Below, in pieces: positions 1 through 7,539 of a DNA stretch of 52,472 nt. How positions within the stretch are numbered: position 1 is the stretch's first letter; each line of letters starts with the position of its first letter. The translations under genes were made by a program, and so were the position numbers. Source of the DNA: Acrocarpospora pleiomorpha (GTDB lineage Bacteria; Actinomycetota; Actinomycetes; Streptosporangiales; Streptosporangiaceae); NCBI RefSeq assembly GCF_009687885.1, contig NZ_BLAF01000076.1:1-52472 (forward strand), given 5' to 3'. The notes under the pieces are model-generated. The model was not told where the DNA came from and made no database searches. It was given only the letters and a program-made list of their open reading frames with translations.

Positions 1-109
1 AGTGAATCCCGAACGCGAGAAGCCCGGGCACTCCTAGATCACGCGGATCCAAAGGAAGATCACGAGCCGATCGTCATCGGATCGCCGCGCATTCCAGCAG
101 CCCCTGACC

Positions 110-443
110 ATGCAATCCTCGGCAATCCTCGGTCCTGTGGACGACGCGTTCGTCGCCGAGGGGGCGGTCTCTCTCGCTGGCCTCGGCTATGAGGACGTCC
201 CGCCGGGGTCGGCCTGTCGTACAAGAAGCCCAAGGCAGCACGTTGACCGACGGGGAGATCCGGCGGGCCTACGTCCATCGCGCGATCCGCGCCCGCAACG
301 AACGTGCCAGCACCCAGCTCAAGGTGCCTTTCAAGGCGTTGCGGAACGTCAGCCCGTGTTCGTGGAGAATCGGTGATGTTGTTGCCGCCACACTTGTGCT
401 GTTCGACCACGAGCACAGCGCACCGCCAGACCACCAGACGTAA
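110..443 (+). pseudogene. IS5-type transposase C-terminal remnant, frameshifted
   Basis: Only the C-terminal part of a DDE transposase remains, spread over three reading frames. The first piece (about 110-215) reads GLGYEDVP, the next (about 215-240) reads VGLSYKKPK, and the last (about 241-443) reads LTDGE followed by FKALRNVSPCSWRIGDVVAA and a His-Glu-His tail. This resembles the end of actinobacterial IS5-family transposases (LGYEG, KKPKG, LTDGQ, FKALRRVSLCPWRIG). At least two indels separate the pieces, and no start codon or N-terminal DDE region is visible before the window edge. I see no clear terminal inverted repeats. The family call rests on remembered motif similarity; that it is broken is seen directly. 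Confidence 0.7.
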
Positions 444-817
444 CCAAGGTGTTGCTGTAGGCGGGAGTTGGCGCGGTGGCGTCTCTTGGAGGTAGAGCCT
501 GAGGCCTTCGTTCCGCCGGTTTCCCAAGCGGGTGGGCCGGGATCTGGCGCTGATCCGCCCCTCGGACCCACGGCTGACACTGCCGCGATCCAGCGCTTAG
601 CCAGTTCCGACTCGGCGCTGATCCGGCTTCCGATTCGGCGCTGGTCCTGCTTCTGGATCGGCGCTGGTCCAGCGCCGACACGCCCGTGATCCGCTCCAGA
701 TCCGGCTGCGAGTCTGCCGCGATTTCGCCGCGACTGGCCGAAGTCCACCACGCCGGACCTGTGATCTTGTCTTGTGCGGACAAGCCGTTACCGTGTGGTA
801 GCCGATAGCGTCGGAGC
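444..817. other. Gap before fabG with short repeats
   Basis: I see no convincing gene in these 374 bases; the open frames on both strands lack a start with a ribosome site and recognisable motifs. The stretch holds a three-unit 23-bp repeat (605-673). The inverted repeat CTTGTGCGGACAAG (771-784) lies about 35 bases before fabG and may belong to its promoter or operator. No strong -10/-35 pair stands out. Confidence 0.5.
605..673. repeat. Three tandem 23-bp units
   Basis: Three adjacent 23-base units (605-627, 628-650, 651-673) share the core TCGGCGCTG followed by GTCC or ATCC. They differ at several positions each. No function is evident. Confidence 0.7.
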
Positions 818-1522
818 ATGGCTCGTTCTGTACTCGTCACCGGCGGCAACCGTGGCATCGGTCTCGCGATCGCGCGTGAACTCGCGGCGACCGGCGACGC
901 CGTCGCCGTCACTCATCGTTCCGGCGAACCCCCGGAAGGGTTGTTCGGCGTCCGTTGCGACGTCACCAGTCAGGCCGACATCGACGCGGCATTCGACAAG
1001 GCCGAGGCGGAGCACGGCCCGGTCGAGGTGGTCGTCGCTAATGCGGGGATCACCAAGGACACGCTGCTGGCGATGATGAAGGAGGAGACCTTCACCGATG
1101 TCATCGACACCAACCTGACCGGCGCCTACCGGGTGGCCAAGCGCGCCGTCCGGCCGATGTTGCGCCTCAGGCGCGGGCGGATCATCCTGATCTCCTCGGT
1201 GGTCGGCCTGCTCGGCTCGGCTGGTCAGGCCAACTACGCCGCCTCCAAGGCAGGTCTGGTCGGCTTCGGCCGATCGCTCGCGCGCGAGCTGGCCTCCCGT
1301 AACATCACGGTCAACGTCATCGCTCCTGGTTTCGTGGAGAGTGACATGACCGCGCAGCTCACCGAGGAGCAGCAGCAGCTGATCCGCAAGCAGATCCCGC
1401 TAGGCCGGCAGGCGCACGCGGCCGAGATCGCGAGGGTCGTCCGGTTCGTGGCCAGCGATGACGCCTCCTACATCACCGGCGCGGTCATCCCCGTCGACGG
1501 CGGCCTCGGCATGGGCCATTAG
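818..1522 (+). CDS. fabG: 3-oxoacyl-ACP reductase FabG (MabA-like)
   Basis: This 234-aa short-chain dehydrogenase should reduce 3-oxoacyl-ACP to 3-hydroxyacyl-ACP with NADPH in the cytosolic type II fatty acid synthase. The cofactor loop GGNRGIG sits at residues 9-15. The catalytic set is in place: Asn99, Ser127, Tyr140 and Lys144 (YAASK). The C-terminus carries PVDGG, usual for FabG. Length is normal. An InhA-type reductase lies 97 bases downstream, as in the mycobacterial mabA-inhA pair, which favours FabG over a general SDR. The ATG at 818 has only a weak purine stretch upstream. The stop codon lies inside a short repeat that recurs in the following spacer. Confidence 0.93.
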   Translation: MARSVLVTGGNRGIGLAIARELAATGDAVAVTHRSGEPPEGLFGVRCDVTSQADIDAAFDKAEAEHGPVEVVVANAGITKDTLLAMMKEETFTDVIDTNLTGAYRVAKRAVRPMLRLRRGRIILISSVVGLLGSAGQANYAASKAGLVGFGRSLARELASRNITVNVIAPGFVESDMTAQLTEEQQQLIRKQIPLGRQAHAAEIARVVRFVASDDASYITGAVIPVDGGLGMGH

Positions 1523-1620
1523 GAACGGGCCACTATCCGGGGCTGCGGACGCCGGGCGACCGGTCGCCGTCTCGGCATGGGCCACTAGGAACGGGTCATT
1601 AGGAATGGGGCACTAGGACA
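1513..1620 (+). repeat. Repeats of the fabG stop region between fabG and fabI
   Basis: The last bases of fabG, CTCGGCATGGGCCATTAGG, recur at 1571-1589 as a near copy (CACTAGG in place of CATTAGG). A shorter unit, CAYTAGGAAYGGG, occurs at 1517, 1583 and 1597, with degenerate copies at 1531 and 1611. The last unit runs into the fabI ATG at 1620, so repeat growth has built most of the spacer and the fabI leader. Confidence 0.75.
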
Positions 1621-2387
1621 TGGGAATTCTCGACGGCAAACGTTTGCTCGTCACCGGCGTGCTCACCGACGCCTCCATCGCGTTCAGCGTGGCCAAGCTG
1701 GCCCAGGAGGAGGGCGCCACCCTGGTGCTGACCGGGTTCGGCCGGTTGAGCCTGGTGGAGCGGATCGCCAAGCGGCTGCCCAAGCCGCCGCCGGTGATCG
1801 AGCTCGACGTGCAGAACACCGAGCATCTCGACACGCTGGCCGACCGGGTCGGCGAGCATCTGGACGGTCTGGACGGCGTGGTGCACTCGATCGGCTTCGC
1901 GCCGCAGAGCTGCCTGGGGGGCAACTTCCTCAACACCCCGTGGGAGGACGTGGCCACCGCCCTGCATGTCTCCACATATTCCTACAAGTCGCTCGCCGTC
2001 GCCTGCCTGCCCCTGATGAAGGGGGGCAGCGGGGCGATCGTCGGCCTCGACTTCGACGCCACCAAGGCGTGGCCGGTGTATGACTGGATGGGCGTCGCCA
2101 AGGCCGGTCTGGAGTCGGCCAACCGCTACCTCGCCCGGGATCTCGGCAAGCACGGCATCCGGGTCAACCTGGTCGCGGCCGGGCCGCTCCGCACGATGGC
2201 CGCCAAGAGCATCCCCGGCTTCCAGGAGTTCGAGGACAGCTGGCCCGACAAGGCCCCCCTCGGCTGGGACCTCGCCGACACCGTGCCCGCTGCCAAAGCC
2301 TGCCTGGCCCTGCTCTCCGACTGGTTCCCCGCCACCACCGGCGAGATCGTCCACGTCGACGGCGGCGTCCACGCCATCGGCGCCTGA
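1620..2387 (+). CDS. fabI: Enoyl-ACP reductase, InhA-type FabI
   Basis: This 255-aa protein reduces trans-2-enoyl-ACP with NADH, the last step of each fatty acid elongation cycle. It follows InhA closely: MGILDGKRLLVTGVLTDASI at the N-terminus, HSIGFAPQS around residue 90 (the InhA Ser94 region), YDWMGVAK with Tyr154 and Lys161 in the catalytic positions, then a substrate-loop region with NLVAAGPLRTMAAKSIPGF. The glycine-rich motif is the divergent enoyl reductase form rather than GxxxGxG. It is very probably cotranscribed with fabG. InhA-type enzymes are targets of isoniazid-NAD adducts and triclosan; sensitivity here is unknown. The ribosome site is poor because the leader is repeat-derived. 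Confidence 0.93.
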   Translation: MGILDGKRLLVTGVLTDASIAFSVAKLAQEEGATLVLTGFGRLSLVERIAKRLPKPPPVIELDVQNTEHLDTLADRVGEHLDGLDGVVHSIGFAPQSCLGGNFLNTPWEDVATALHVSTYSYKSLAVACLPLMKGGSGAIVGLDFDATKAWPVYDWMGVAKAGLESANRYLARDLGKHGIRVNLVAAGPLRTMAAKSIPGFQEFEDSWPDKAPLGWDLADTVPAAKACLALLSDWFPATTGEIVHVDGGVHAIGA

Positions 2388-2409
2388 CAAGACTCACCAA
2401 GCCCGGCAG

Positions 2410-2640
2410 GGCGGTGCTTCCAGCCAGGCCACGCGTCAGGTCAGGCGGTACTTCAAGCCACCGGGCCAGGCGGTCCTTCAAGCTACGGCCATGCTTCAAA
2501 CCAGGCGGTGCTTCCAGCCAGGCCATGCGTCAGGTCAGGTGGTGTTTCAAGCCACCGGGTCAGGCCGTGCTTCAAGCCATGGCCATGGGTCAAGCCTGGT
2601 CGAGCTTCAAGCCGGACTGTGCTTCAGGTCAGGTGGTTTT
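2410..2640. repeat. 94-bp tandem repeat array
   Basis: Two imperfect 94-base units start at 2410 and 2504 with the same opening (GGCGGTGCTTCCAGCCAGGC). A partial third follows, with further GGTCAAGC / CTTCAAGCC pieces to about 2640. Each unit is itself built from shorter elements around GGCGGTGCTTCAAGCC. The array fills the space between the converging fabI and the secreted-protein gene. Confidence 0.8.
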
Positions 2641-3518
2641 CAGGCCAGGCGGTGGTGGCGGCCGGTGGTCATGGGCAGGCCGGACAACGGCAGGCCGTCT
2701 GGTTCGTCATTCTTTTCGCGGGCGCGCCGGGAGGCGACCACGCGGGTGGCCAGGACCGCTGAGAGCAGCAGCACCGCCGTCAGCGCGGTGCCCACGGGGT
2801 CGTACGGCTGGCGCGGCCGGGCGGAGGCCCCCCGCGTCTCGCCGGTCAGGGCCGGGATGAGCTGCCCGGGCCACAGCAGCGGCACCTCGGCGTCCTCGAT
2901 CCTGATGACCATCCCGTCGCCGTCCGGCTCGCCCGGCGGAACGGGATCGCCTTCGCCGTCCACGAGGAACTGCGGGCGGTTCTCCGGCGGCTTGGGAGGG
3001 TCGGTCGGAAGGGTTCCGCTCCCGGAGTCGGATTCGGACGGGGTGGGCCGCGGCCGGGGCGACTTGCTGGCCCGGGGCCGCGGCTGCGTGGACGGCTTCT
3101 CGTCGCACTCGGGACCGGCCAGCAACGGCAGGCAGACGGCGCGCACGGTCTCGCCGAGGCCGCCGCTATGGGCCGGCGGTGTGGAGGGCGTAGAGCCCCC
3201 CGGCGAGCCGCCGCTCGGCGTGGGCGCAGGGCTGGCACTGACCGCGCGGCCCGCGTTGCCCGCGGTGTTGGTCACCCCGCTCACCGTGCTGTCCAGCGTG
3301 TCGGTGACCGTGGACAGCGTGCCGCCGGTCACCCCGTCCACCACGTCGGTGACTCCGTCGACCACCTGGCACAGGCTGTTGGTGACCCCCGAGAGCAGCC
3401 CTTGGGAATCGCAGTCGGCCGCCCGCGCGGACCCCGCCGCCAGTAGGGGTATTCCCCCGCCGAGCGCGAGCGCCAGCGCACCGGCGGAGATGGCGGACGC
3501 GTGACGTCCCATCCCCAT
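2640..3518 (-). CDS. Secreted, C-terminally membrane-anchored protein of unknown function
   Basis: I do not recognise the family of this 292-aa protein. Residues 1-33 form a signal peptide ending GSARA-A. Next comes a region rich in Val/Thr/Gly/Asp with repeated V-T-D/G-x-V spacing (LLSGVTNSL, VVDGVTDVV, STVTDTL), which looks amphipathic and contains two Cys. A Pro/Ser/Lys linker with two more Cys (VCLPLL, GPEC) follows, then an acidic patch. A single hydrophobic span near residues 245-265 (PVGTALTAVLLLSAVLATRV) is followed by a basic tail with RR and REK, so the protein is probably anchored with its C-terminus inside. I chose the ATG at 3518 because a GGGAGGG site lies just upstream; an ATG 6 bases later is also possible. 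No LPXTG sortase signal is visible. Confidence 0.6.
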   Translation of the reverse strand: MGMGRHASAISAGALALALGGGIPLLAAGSARAADCDSQGLLSGVTNSLCQVVDGVTDVVDGVTGGTLSTVTDTLDSTVSGVTNTAGNAGRAVSASPAPTPSGGSPGGSTPSTPPAHSGGLGETVRAVCLPLLAGPECDEKPSTQPRPRASKSPRPRPTPSESDSGSGTLPTDPPKPPENRPQFLVDGEGDPVPPGEPDGDGMVIRIEDAEVPLLWPGQLIPALTGETRGASARPRQPYDPVGTALTAVLLLSAVLATRVVASRRAREKNDEPDGLPLSGLPMTTGRHHRLA

Positions 3519-3540
3519 AGAAGTCCCTCCCCATCCCAAT

Positions 3541-3553
3541 AAGCGCAACGCTT
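3541..3553. promoter_or_regulatory. Inverted repeat upstream of the secreted-protein gene
   Basis: AAGCG-CAA-CGCTT is a perfect 5-bp-arm inverted repeat about 25 bases upstream of the start at 3518. It sits where an operator or promoter element would be expected. No regulator can be assigned. Confidence 0.3.
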
Positions 3554-3669
3554 ACTTGGTTCTCTCAAGTTTTTCCGGCGCGCCAGGGAATTCCGCAGAA
3601 AGTTGCGATTCGGTATCGATGCGTAATACGCGAGGCACCCTCTCGTTTTCCCGGAAAGCCGGCCGGGAC

Positions 3670-4602
3670 TCAGGACGACACGTCGTCCAGGGCCTCCCTG
3701 ATCTCCCACGGGAGGGTGAGCTTCTCGGACTGGAGCACGCCCAGCAGCTGGGCATGGGTGCGCGCGCCGACGATGGCGGCCGACACGCCCGGGCGGTCCC
3801 GGATCCAGGAAAGGGCGACGGCGAGCGGGGAGACGCCCAGGCCCTCGGCGGCGGTGGTCACCGATTCGACGATGCGGCGGGAACGTTCGTCCAGATACGG
3901 CTGGACGAAGTCGGCGAAATGCGGGGTCGCGGCCCGGGAGTCGGCGGGGATGCCGGTGCGGTACTTGCCGGTGAGCACGCCCCGGCCCAGCGGGGACCAG
4001 GCCAGGACCCCCGCGCCCACATGAGCGGCGGCGGGGAGCAGCTCGTCCTCGGCCTCGCGGGCGACCAGGGAGTATTCGACCTGCGCGGCGACCAGGGGAG
4101 CCCGGCCCGGGACGCTGCGCTGCCAGGTTCCGGCCGCGGCCAGCTGCCAGCCGGTGTAGTTGCAGACACCGGCGTAAGCCGTACGGCCGGAGGAGACCGC
4201 CGTGTCGACGGCGGCGAGCGTCTCGTCGAGGGGGACGTCGGGGTCGAAGGCGTGTAACTGCCACAGGTCGATCTCGTCCAGGCCGAGCCGGTCGAGGGAG
4301 GCGTCCAGGGCGCGGACGAGGTGGCGGCGGGAGCCGTCCTTGCCGCCGGGGGTGAGCACCGCCTTGGTGGCGACGATCAGGTCGGCGCGCGGGACCACCT
4401 CGGCTAACAGGCGGCCGATCAGGCGTTCGGCGTCGCCTCCCGCATACACGTCGGCGGTGTCGATCAGCGTGCCGCCCGCGTCGGCGAACGCGGTGAGCTG
4501 AGCCGTCGCCTCCTCGGCGCCGGTGTCGCGAGCCCAGGTCATCGTGCCCAGACCGATCCGGGACACAGACAGGCCGCTGCGCCCGACAAATCGCTGATCC
4601 AT
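3670..4602 (-). CDS. Aldo/keto reductase
   Basis: This is a 310-aa NADPH-dependent oxidoreductase of the aldo/keto reductase fold, subfamily undetermined. The catalytic tetrad is Asp48 and Tyr53 (LIDTADVYAGG), Lys80 (VATKA) and His117 (WQLHAFD). The usual cofactor region (AWSPLGRGVLTGKY, then AIVGARTHAQL) is near the C-terminus. The start MDQRFVGRSGLSVSRIGLGT is typical of the group, which fixes the ATG at 4602; reading further upstream would run antisense through uppP. It is divergent from uppP with almost no spacer (about 43 bases to the chosen uppP start). The physiological substrate cannot be read from the sequence. Confidence 0.9.
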   Translation of the reverse strand: MDQRFVGRSGLSVSRIGLGTMTWARDTGAEEATAQLTAFADAGGTLIDTADVYAGGDAERLIGRLLAEVVPRADLIVATKAVLTPGGKDGSRRHLVRALDASLDRLGLDEIDLWQLHAFDPDVPLDETLAAVDTAVSSGRTAYAGVCNYTGWQLAAAGTWQRSVPGRAPLVAAQVEYSLVAREAEDELLPAAAHVGAGVLAWSPLGRGVLTGKYRTGIPADSRAATPHFADFVQPYLDERSRRIVESVTTAAEGLGVSPLAVALSWIRDRPGVSAAIVGARTHAQLLGVLQSEKLTLPWEIREALDDVSS

Positions 4603-4645
4603 TGTGAGCCAGAGTATCGCGTCGAAGGCTCTAAGCTGGCCGATC

Positions 4646-5464
4646 GTGGACGTTCTCCAGGCCATCGTGCTGGGCATCGTGCAGGGACTCACCGAGTTCC
4701 TGCCGATCTCCAGCTCCGCGCATCTGCTCATCGTGCCCAAGCTGCTGGACTGGCCCGACCCGGGGGCCGCCTTCACCGCGGTGATCCAGCTCGGCACCAT
4801 GCTGGCGGTGCTGCTGTTCTTCTGGCGCGACATCGTGCGGATCAGCTGGGCCTGGCTGCGCAGCCTGCGGGACAAGGAGCTGCGCGGCACCCTGGACGCT
4901 CGGATGGGGTGGTACATCATCCTGGGCACGATCCCGATCTCGGTGGCCGGGCTGCTGTTCGCCGACCTGATCGAGGGTCCGGCCCGCAACCTGTGGCTGA
5001 ACGCGAGCATGCTGATCGTGTTCGGCCTGATCCTGCTGGTGGCCGAGCAGTGGGGGTCCAAGCGCAAACAGATCGAGGACCTGACGCTGAAGGACGGCCT
5101 GATCATCGGCGCCTGGCAGATGCTGCCGCTGATCCCCGGCGCGTCCCGCTCCGGGTCCACGCTGACCGGCGCGATGTTCCTCGGCTACACCCGCGAGGCG
5201 GCCGCCCGCTACTCCTTCCTGTTGTCCATCCCGGCGGTCGTGCTGTCCGGCATCTTCGAGATGCGCCACGTCGGCGACGGCGGCGGCCCGCCGCTGGTGC
5301 CGACGATCATCTGCACCGTCGTCTCCTTCATCGTGGGGTACGCCTCGATCGCCTGGCTGCTCAAATGGGTGGCCAAGCACTCCACCAACATCTTCGTCGT
5401 CTACCGCGTGTTCGCCGGGTCGCTGCTGCTGACGCTGCTGTCGCTCGGTGTGATCACCGCATGA
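4646..5464 (+). CDS. uppP: Undecaprenyl-diphosphatase UppP (BacA family)
   Basis: This 272-aa multi-span membrane protein dephosphorylates undecaprenyl diphosphate to recycle the lipid carrier for peptidoglycan and other cell wall polymers. The two family signatures are present: LTEFLPISSSAHL near residue 15 and PGASRSGST near residue 170. Hydrophobic segments cover most of the length. I chose the GTG at 4646 (then DVLQAIVLGIVQG), the usual family N-terminus. An in-frame ATG at 4604 would add 14 residues and abut the divergent reductase start. It overlaps the next gene by 4 bases (ATGA). The family can also confer bacitracin tolerance. Confidence 0.93.
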   Translation: MDVLQAIVLGIVQGLTEFLPISSSAHLLIVPKLLDWPDPGAAFTAVIQLGTMLAVLLFFWRDIVRISWAWLRSLRDKELRGTLDARMGWYIILGTIPISVAGLLFADLIEGPARNLWLNASMLIVFGLILLVAEQWGSKRKQIEDLTLKDGLIIGAWQMLPLIPGASRSGSTLTGAMFLGYTREAAARYSFLLSIPAVVLSGIFEMRHVGDGGGPPLVPTIICTVVSFIVGYASIAWLLKWVAKHSTNIFVVYRVFAGSLLLTLLSLGVITA

Positions 5465-6150
5465 GCACGCTCCTGCTGCTGCGGCACGGGCTGACCGAAC
5501 TCACCGGCCCGGTCCTGGCCGGGCGCACCCCGGGCGTGCACCTGGACGAGCGCGGCCGGGAGCAGGCGGACCGGGTCGCGGAGCGGCTGGCCGGGATAGC
5601 GCTCGACGCGATCGTCTCCAGTCCGCTGGTGCGCTGCCAGGAGACCGCCCAGGCGGTCGCCGCCGGGCGAGGGCTGGAGATCCACAGCGATGAGCGGTTC
5701 ATCGAGTGCGGCTACGGGGAGTGGACCGGGCGGAAGCTCGCCGAACTGGCCAAGGAACCCCTCTGGCAGGTCGTGCAGGCGCATCCGAGCGCGGCCGTGT
5801 TCCCGGGCGGGGAGGCGCTGGCGAGCGTCCAGCACCGCGCGGTGCGGGCCGTACGCGACTGGAACGAGCGGCTGGGGGAGAAGGCGACCTATCTGGTCTG
5901 CAGCCACGGCGATGTGATCAAGGCGATCGTGGCGGACGCGATGGGCATCCATCTGGACCAGTTCCAGCGCGTCACAGCGGATCCGGCTTCGGTCACAATC
6001 ATCAGATACACCCCCATACGCCCCTTCCTGCTCAAACTTAACGAGACCGGAAATATCGCTCTGCCTGAACAGGGTTCGGCGGACAAAGACGGGGGAGAAA
6101 ACATCACCGGGAGCGATGCCGCCGTCGGCGGCGGAGCTGGGACCACGTAG
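5461..6150 (+). CDS. Histidine phosphatase family protein (phosphoglycerate mutase-like, MSMEG_4193 type)
   Basis: The 229-aa protein has the phosphohistidine motif LRHGLTE at the N-terminus, the phosphate-binding Arg (SSPLVRCQET), the acid region ECGYGEWTG and the second histidine in CSHGDVIKAI. These are the catalytic parts of the histidine phosphatase superfamily. It is probably a phosphatase rather than a glycolytic mutase; the substrate is unknown. About 40 residues beyond the fold are a low-complexity acidic/Gly tail. It starts inside the uppP stop (ATGA overlap) and lies 9 bases before the DUF3090 gene. The same order occurs in mycobacteria (uppP next to Rv2135c), so a role tied to this locus is likely but unproven. 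Confidence 0.85.
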   Translation: MSTLLLLRHGLTELTGPVLAGRTPGVHLDERGREQADRVAERLAGIALDAIVSSPLVRCQETAQAVAAGRGLEIHSDERFIECGYGEWTGRKLAELAKEPLWQVVQAHPSAAVFPGGEALASVQHRAVRAVRDWNERLGEKATYLVCSHGDVIKAIVADAMGIHLDQFQRVTADPASVTIIRYTPIRPFLLKLNETGNIALPEQGSADKDGGENITGSDAAVGGGAGTT

Positions 6151-6159
6151 GGTCTGCTT

Positions 6160-6735
6160 ATGCCGGTCTTCGACTACGATCCGCCAGACAGGTTCGTGGC
6201 CGGTGCCGTGGGGCAACCGGGCGCGCGAACCTTCTTTCTGCAGGCCCGGGGGCAGGGCAGGGTCACGACGGTCTCGCTGGAGAAGTTTCAGGTGGCGGTG
6301 CTGGCCGATCGTCTGGACGAGCTGCTCGACGAGGTGCTGCGCCGCAGCGGCGGGCGGGCCCCCGTCCCGGCCGCGGCCTCCGCCGAGCTCGCCGACATGG
6401 GACCGCTGGAGATGCCGATCGACGAGGAGTTCCGGGTGGGCACGATGGCCCTGGCCTGGGACCCGGAGACCGCCCAGGTGATCATCGAGGCGCAGGAGGC
6501 GACCACCGAGGACGACGAGGAGGAGGACCCCCTGTTCGTCGACCCGGATCGGCCCGCCCCGGCCGTGCTCCGAGTCCGGATCAGCCCCGCCCTCGCCCGC
6601 GCGTTCAGCCGCCGGGCCCTCGACGTGGTGGCGGCGGGCCGCCCGCCCTGCCCGCTCTGCGGCCAGCCGCTGGACGCCGAGGGCCACATCTGTGTTCGTC
6701 TCAACGGTCACCACCCCGGGGGATTGACTGCATGA
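6160..6735 (+). CDS. DUF3090 family protein
   Basis: This 191-aa actinobacterial protein has no known function. The start MPVFDYDPPDRFVAGAVGQP and the segment VSLEKFQVAVLADRLDELLDE are characteristic of DUF3090. The middle is acidic (TTEDDEEEDPLF). The C-terminus holds a likely zinc-binding group, CPLCGQPLDAEGHIC, with three Cys and one His. It overlaps the downstream SCO1664-type gene by 4 bases, and this pairing is conserved in actinobacteria, so the two probably act together. I infer a cytosolic protein because there is no signal peptide or membrane span. Confidence 0.85.
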   Translation: MPVFDYDPPDRFVAGAVGQPGARTFFLQARGQGRVTTVSLEKFQVAVLADRLDELLDEVLRRSGGRAPVPAAASAELADMGPLEMPIDEEFRVGTMALAWDPETAQVIIEAQEATTEDDEEEDPLFVDPDRPAPAVLRVRISPALARAFSRRALDVVAAGRPPCPLCGQPLDAEGHICVRLNGHHPGGLTA

Positions 6736-7478
6736 CAGCGGAGAGCGCCGAGGAAGGCCCGGGTCTCGACGACGCCGCGGCCATGCGTCTGCTGCGCGAA
6801 GGCAGGCTGGAGGTGGCCGGCCGGCTGGTCGAGGCCACCAACATGACGCTCTACTGCACGATCAGCCAGGGCGAGCAGCTCGCCGCGTGCGTCTACAAAC
6901 CGGTCCGCGGGGAGCGGCCGTTGTGGGATTTTCCGGACGGCACGCTGGCCGCCCGCGAGGTGGCCGCCTACGAGGTGGCCGCGGCCACGGGCTGGCGCCT
7001 GGTGCCGCCCACCGTGTACCGGGACGGCCCGTTCGGGCCCGGCATGGTGCAGCTGTGGATCGACGCCGACCCGGAGGCCGACCTGATGGCGCTGGTGCGC
7101 GGCCGCCAGCCCGCGCTGCGCCGGATGGCGGTGTACGACGCGGTCGTCAACAACGCCGACCGTAAGGCGGGCCACCTGCTGCCGCTGCCGGACGGGCACA
7201 TCTACGGCGTGGATCACGGGGTCTGCTTCTCGGAGGAGGGGAAGCTGCGGACCGTGCTGTGGCAGTGGCGGGGCAAGCCGCTGCCGCGCGAGGCGGTGAG
7301 CGTGCTGGTGACGCTGGAGCGGGAGATAGAAAGGGGACGCCTGGGGCGCAGGTTGCGCGAATTACTCACGGTCGCCGAGGTCGAGGCGACCTGGAACCGG
7401 GTAAGGAAACTCCTGGACACCGGCGTTCACCCCTACCCCTCGGAGGACTGGCCGGCCATCCCCTGGCCGCCGATCTAG
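6732..7478 (+). CDS. SCO1664 family protein, PI3/4-kinase-like fold
   Basis: This 248-aa protein belongs to a conserved actinobacterial family named after S. coelicolor SCO1664. Kinase-like features are visible: a Lys in CVYKPVRGERP that could bind ATP phosphates, a catalytic-loop-like NNADRKAGH around residues 138-146, and a metal-site-like GVDHGVCF around residue 158. That order (Lys, N-x-D-R-K, D-H-G) matches the PI3/4-kinase and HipA-type arrangement. Whether it phosphorylates a protein, lipid or small molecule is unknown. Its ATG overlaps the DUF3090 stop, indicating translational coupling. The neighbourhood (cell wall carrier, mycothiol) does not by itself indicate a substrate. Confidence 0.8.
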   Translation: MTAESAEEGPGLDDAAAMRLLREGRLEVAGRLVEATNMTLYCTISQGEQLAACVYKPVRGERPLWDFPDGTLAAREVAAYEVAAATGWRLVPPTVYRDGPFGPGMVQLWIDADPEADLMALVRGRQPALRRMAVYDAVVNNADRKAGHLLPLPDGHIYGVDHGVCFSEEGKLRTVLWQWRGKPLPREAVSVLVTLEREIERGRLGRRLRELLTVAEVEATWNRVRKLLDTGVHPYPSEDWPAIPWPPI

Positions 7479-7539
7479 ACGGGCCGCACTATTTCGGGCA
7501 CTCTGCATGAGTCTCTACCGATAATGGAGGGAACGGGCA

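Noticed and set aside
4603..5160. N-terminal extension of the aldo/keto reductase
   Set aside because: The frame is open upstream only because it is antisense to uppP. Family homology begins at the ATG at 4602.
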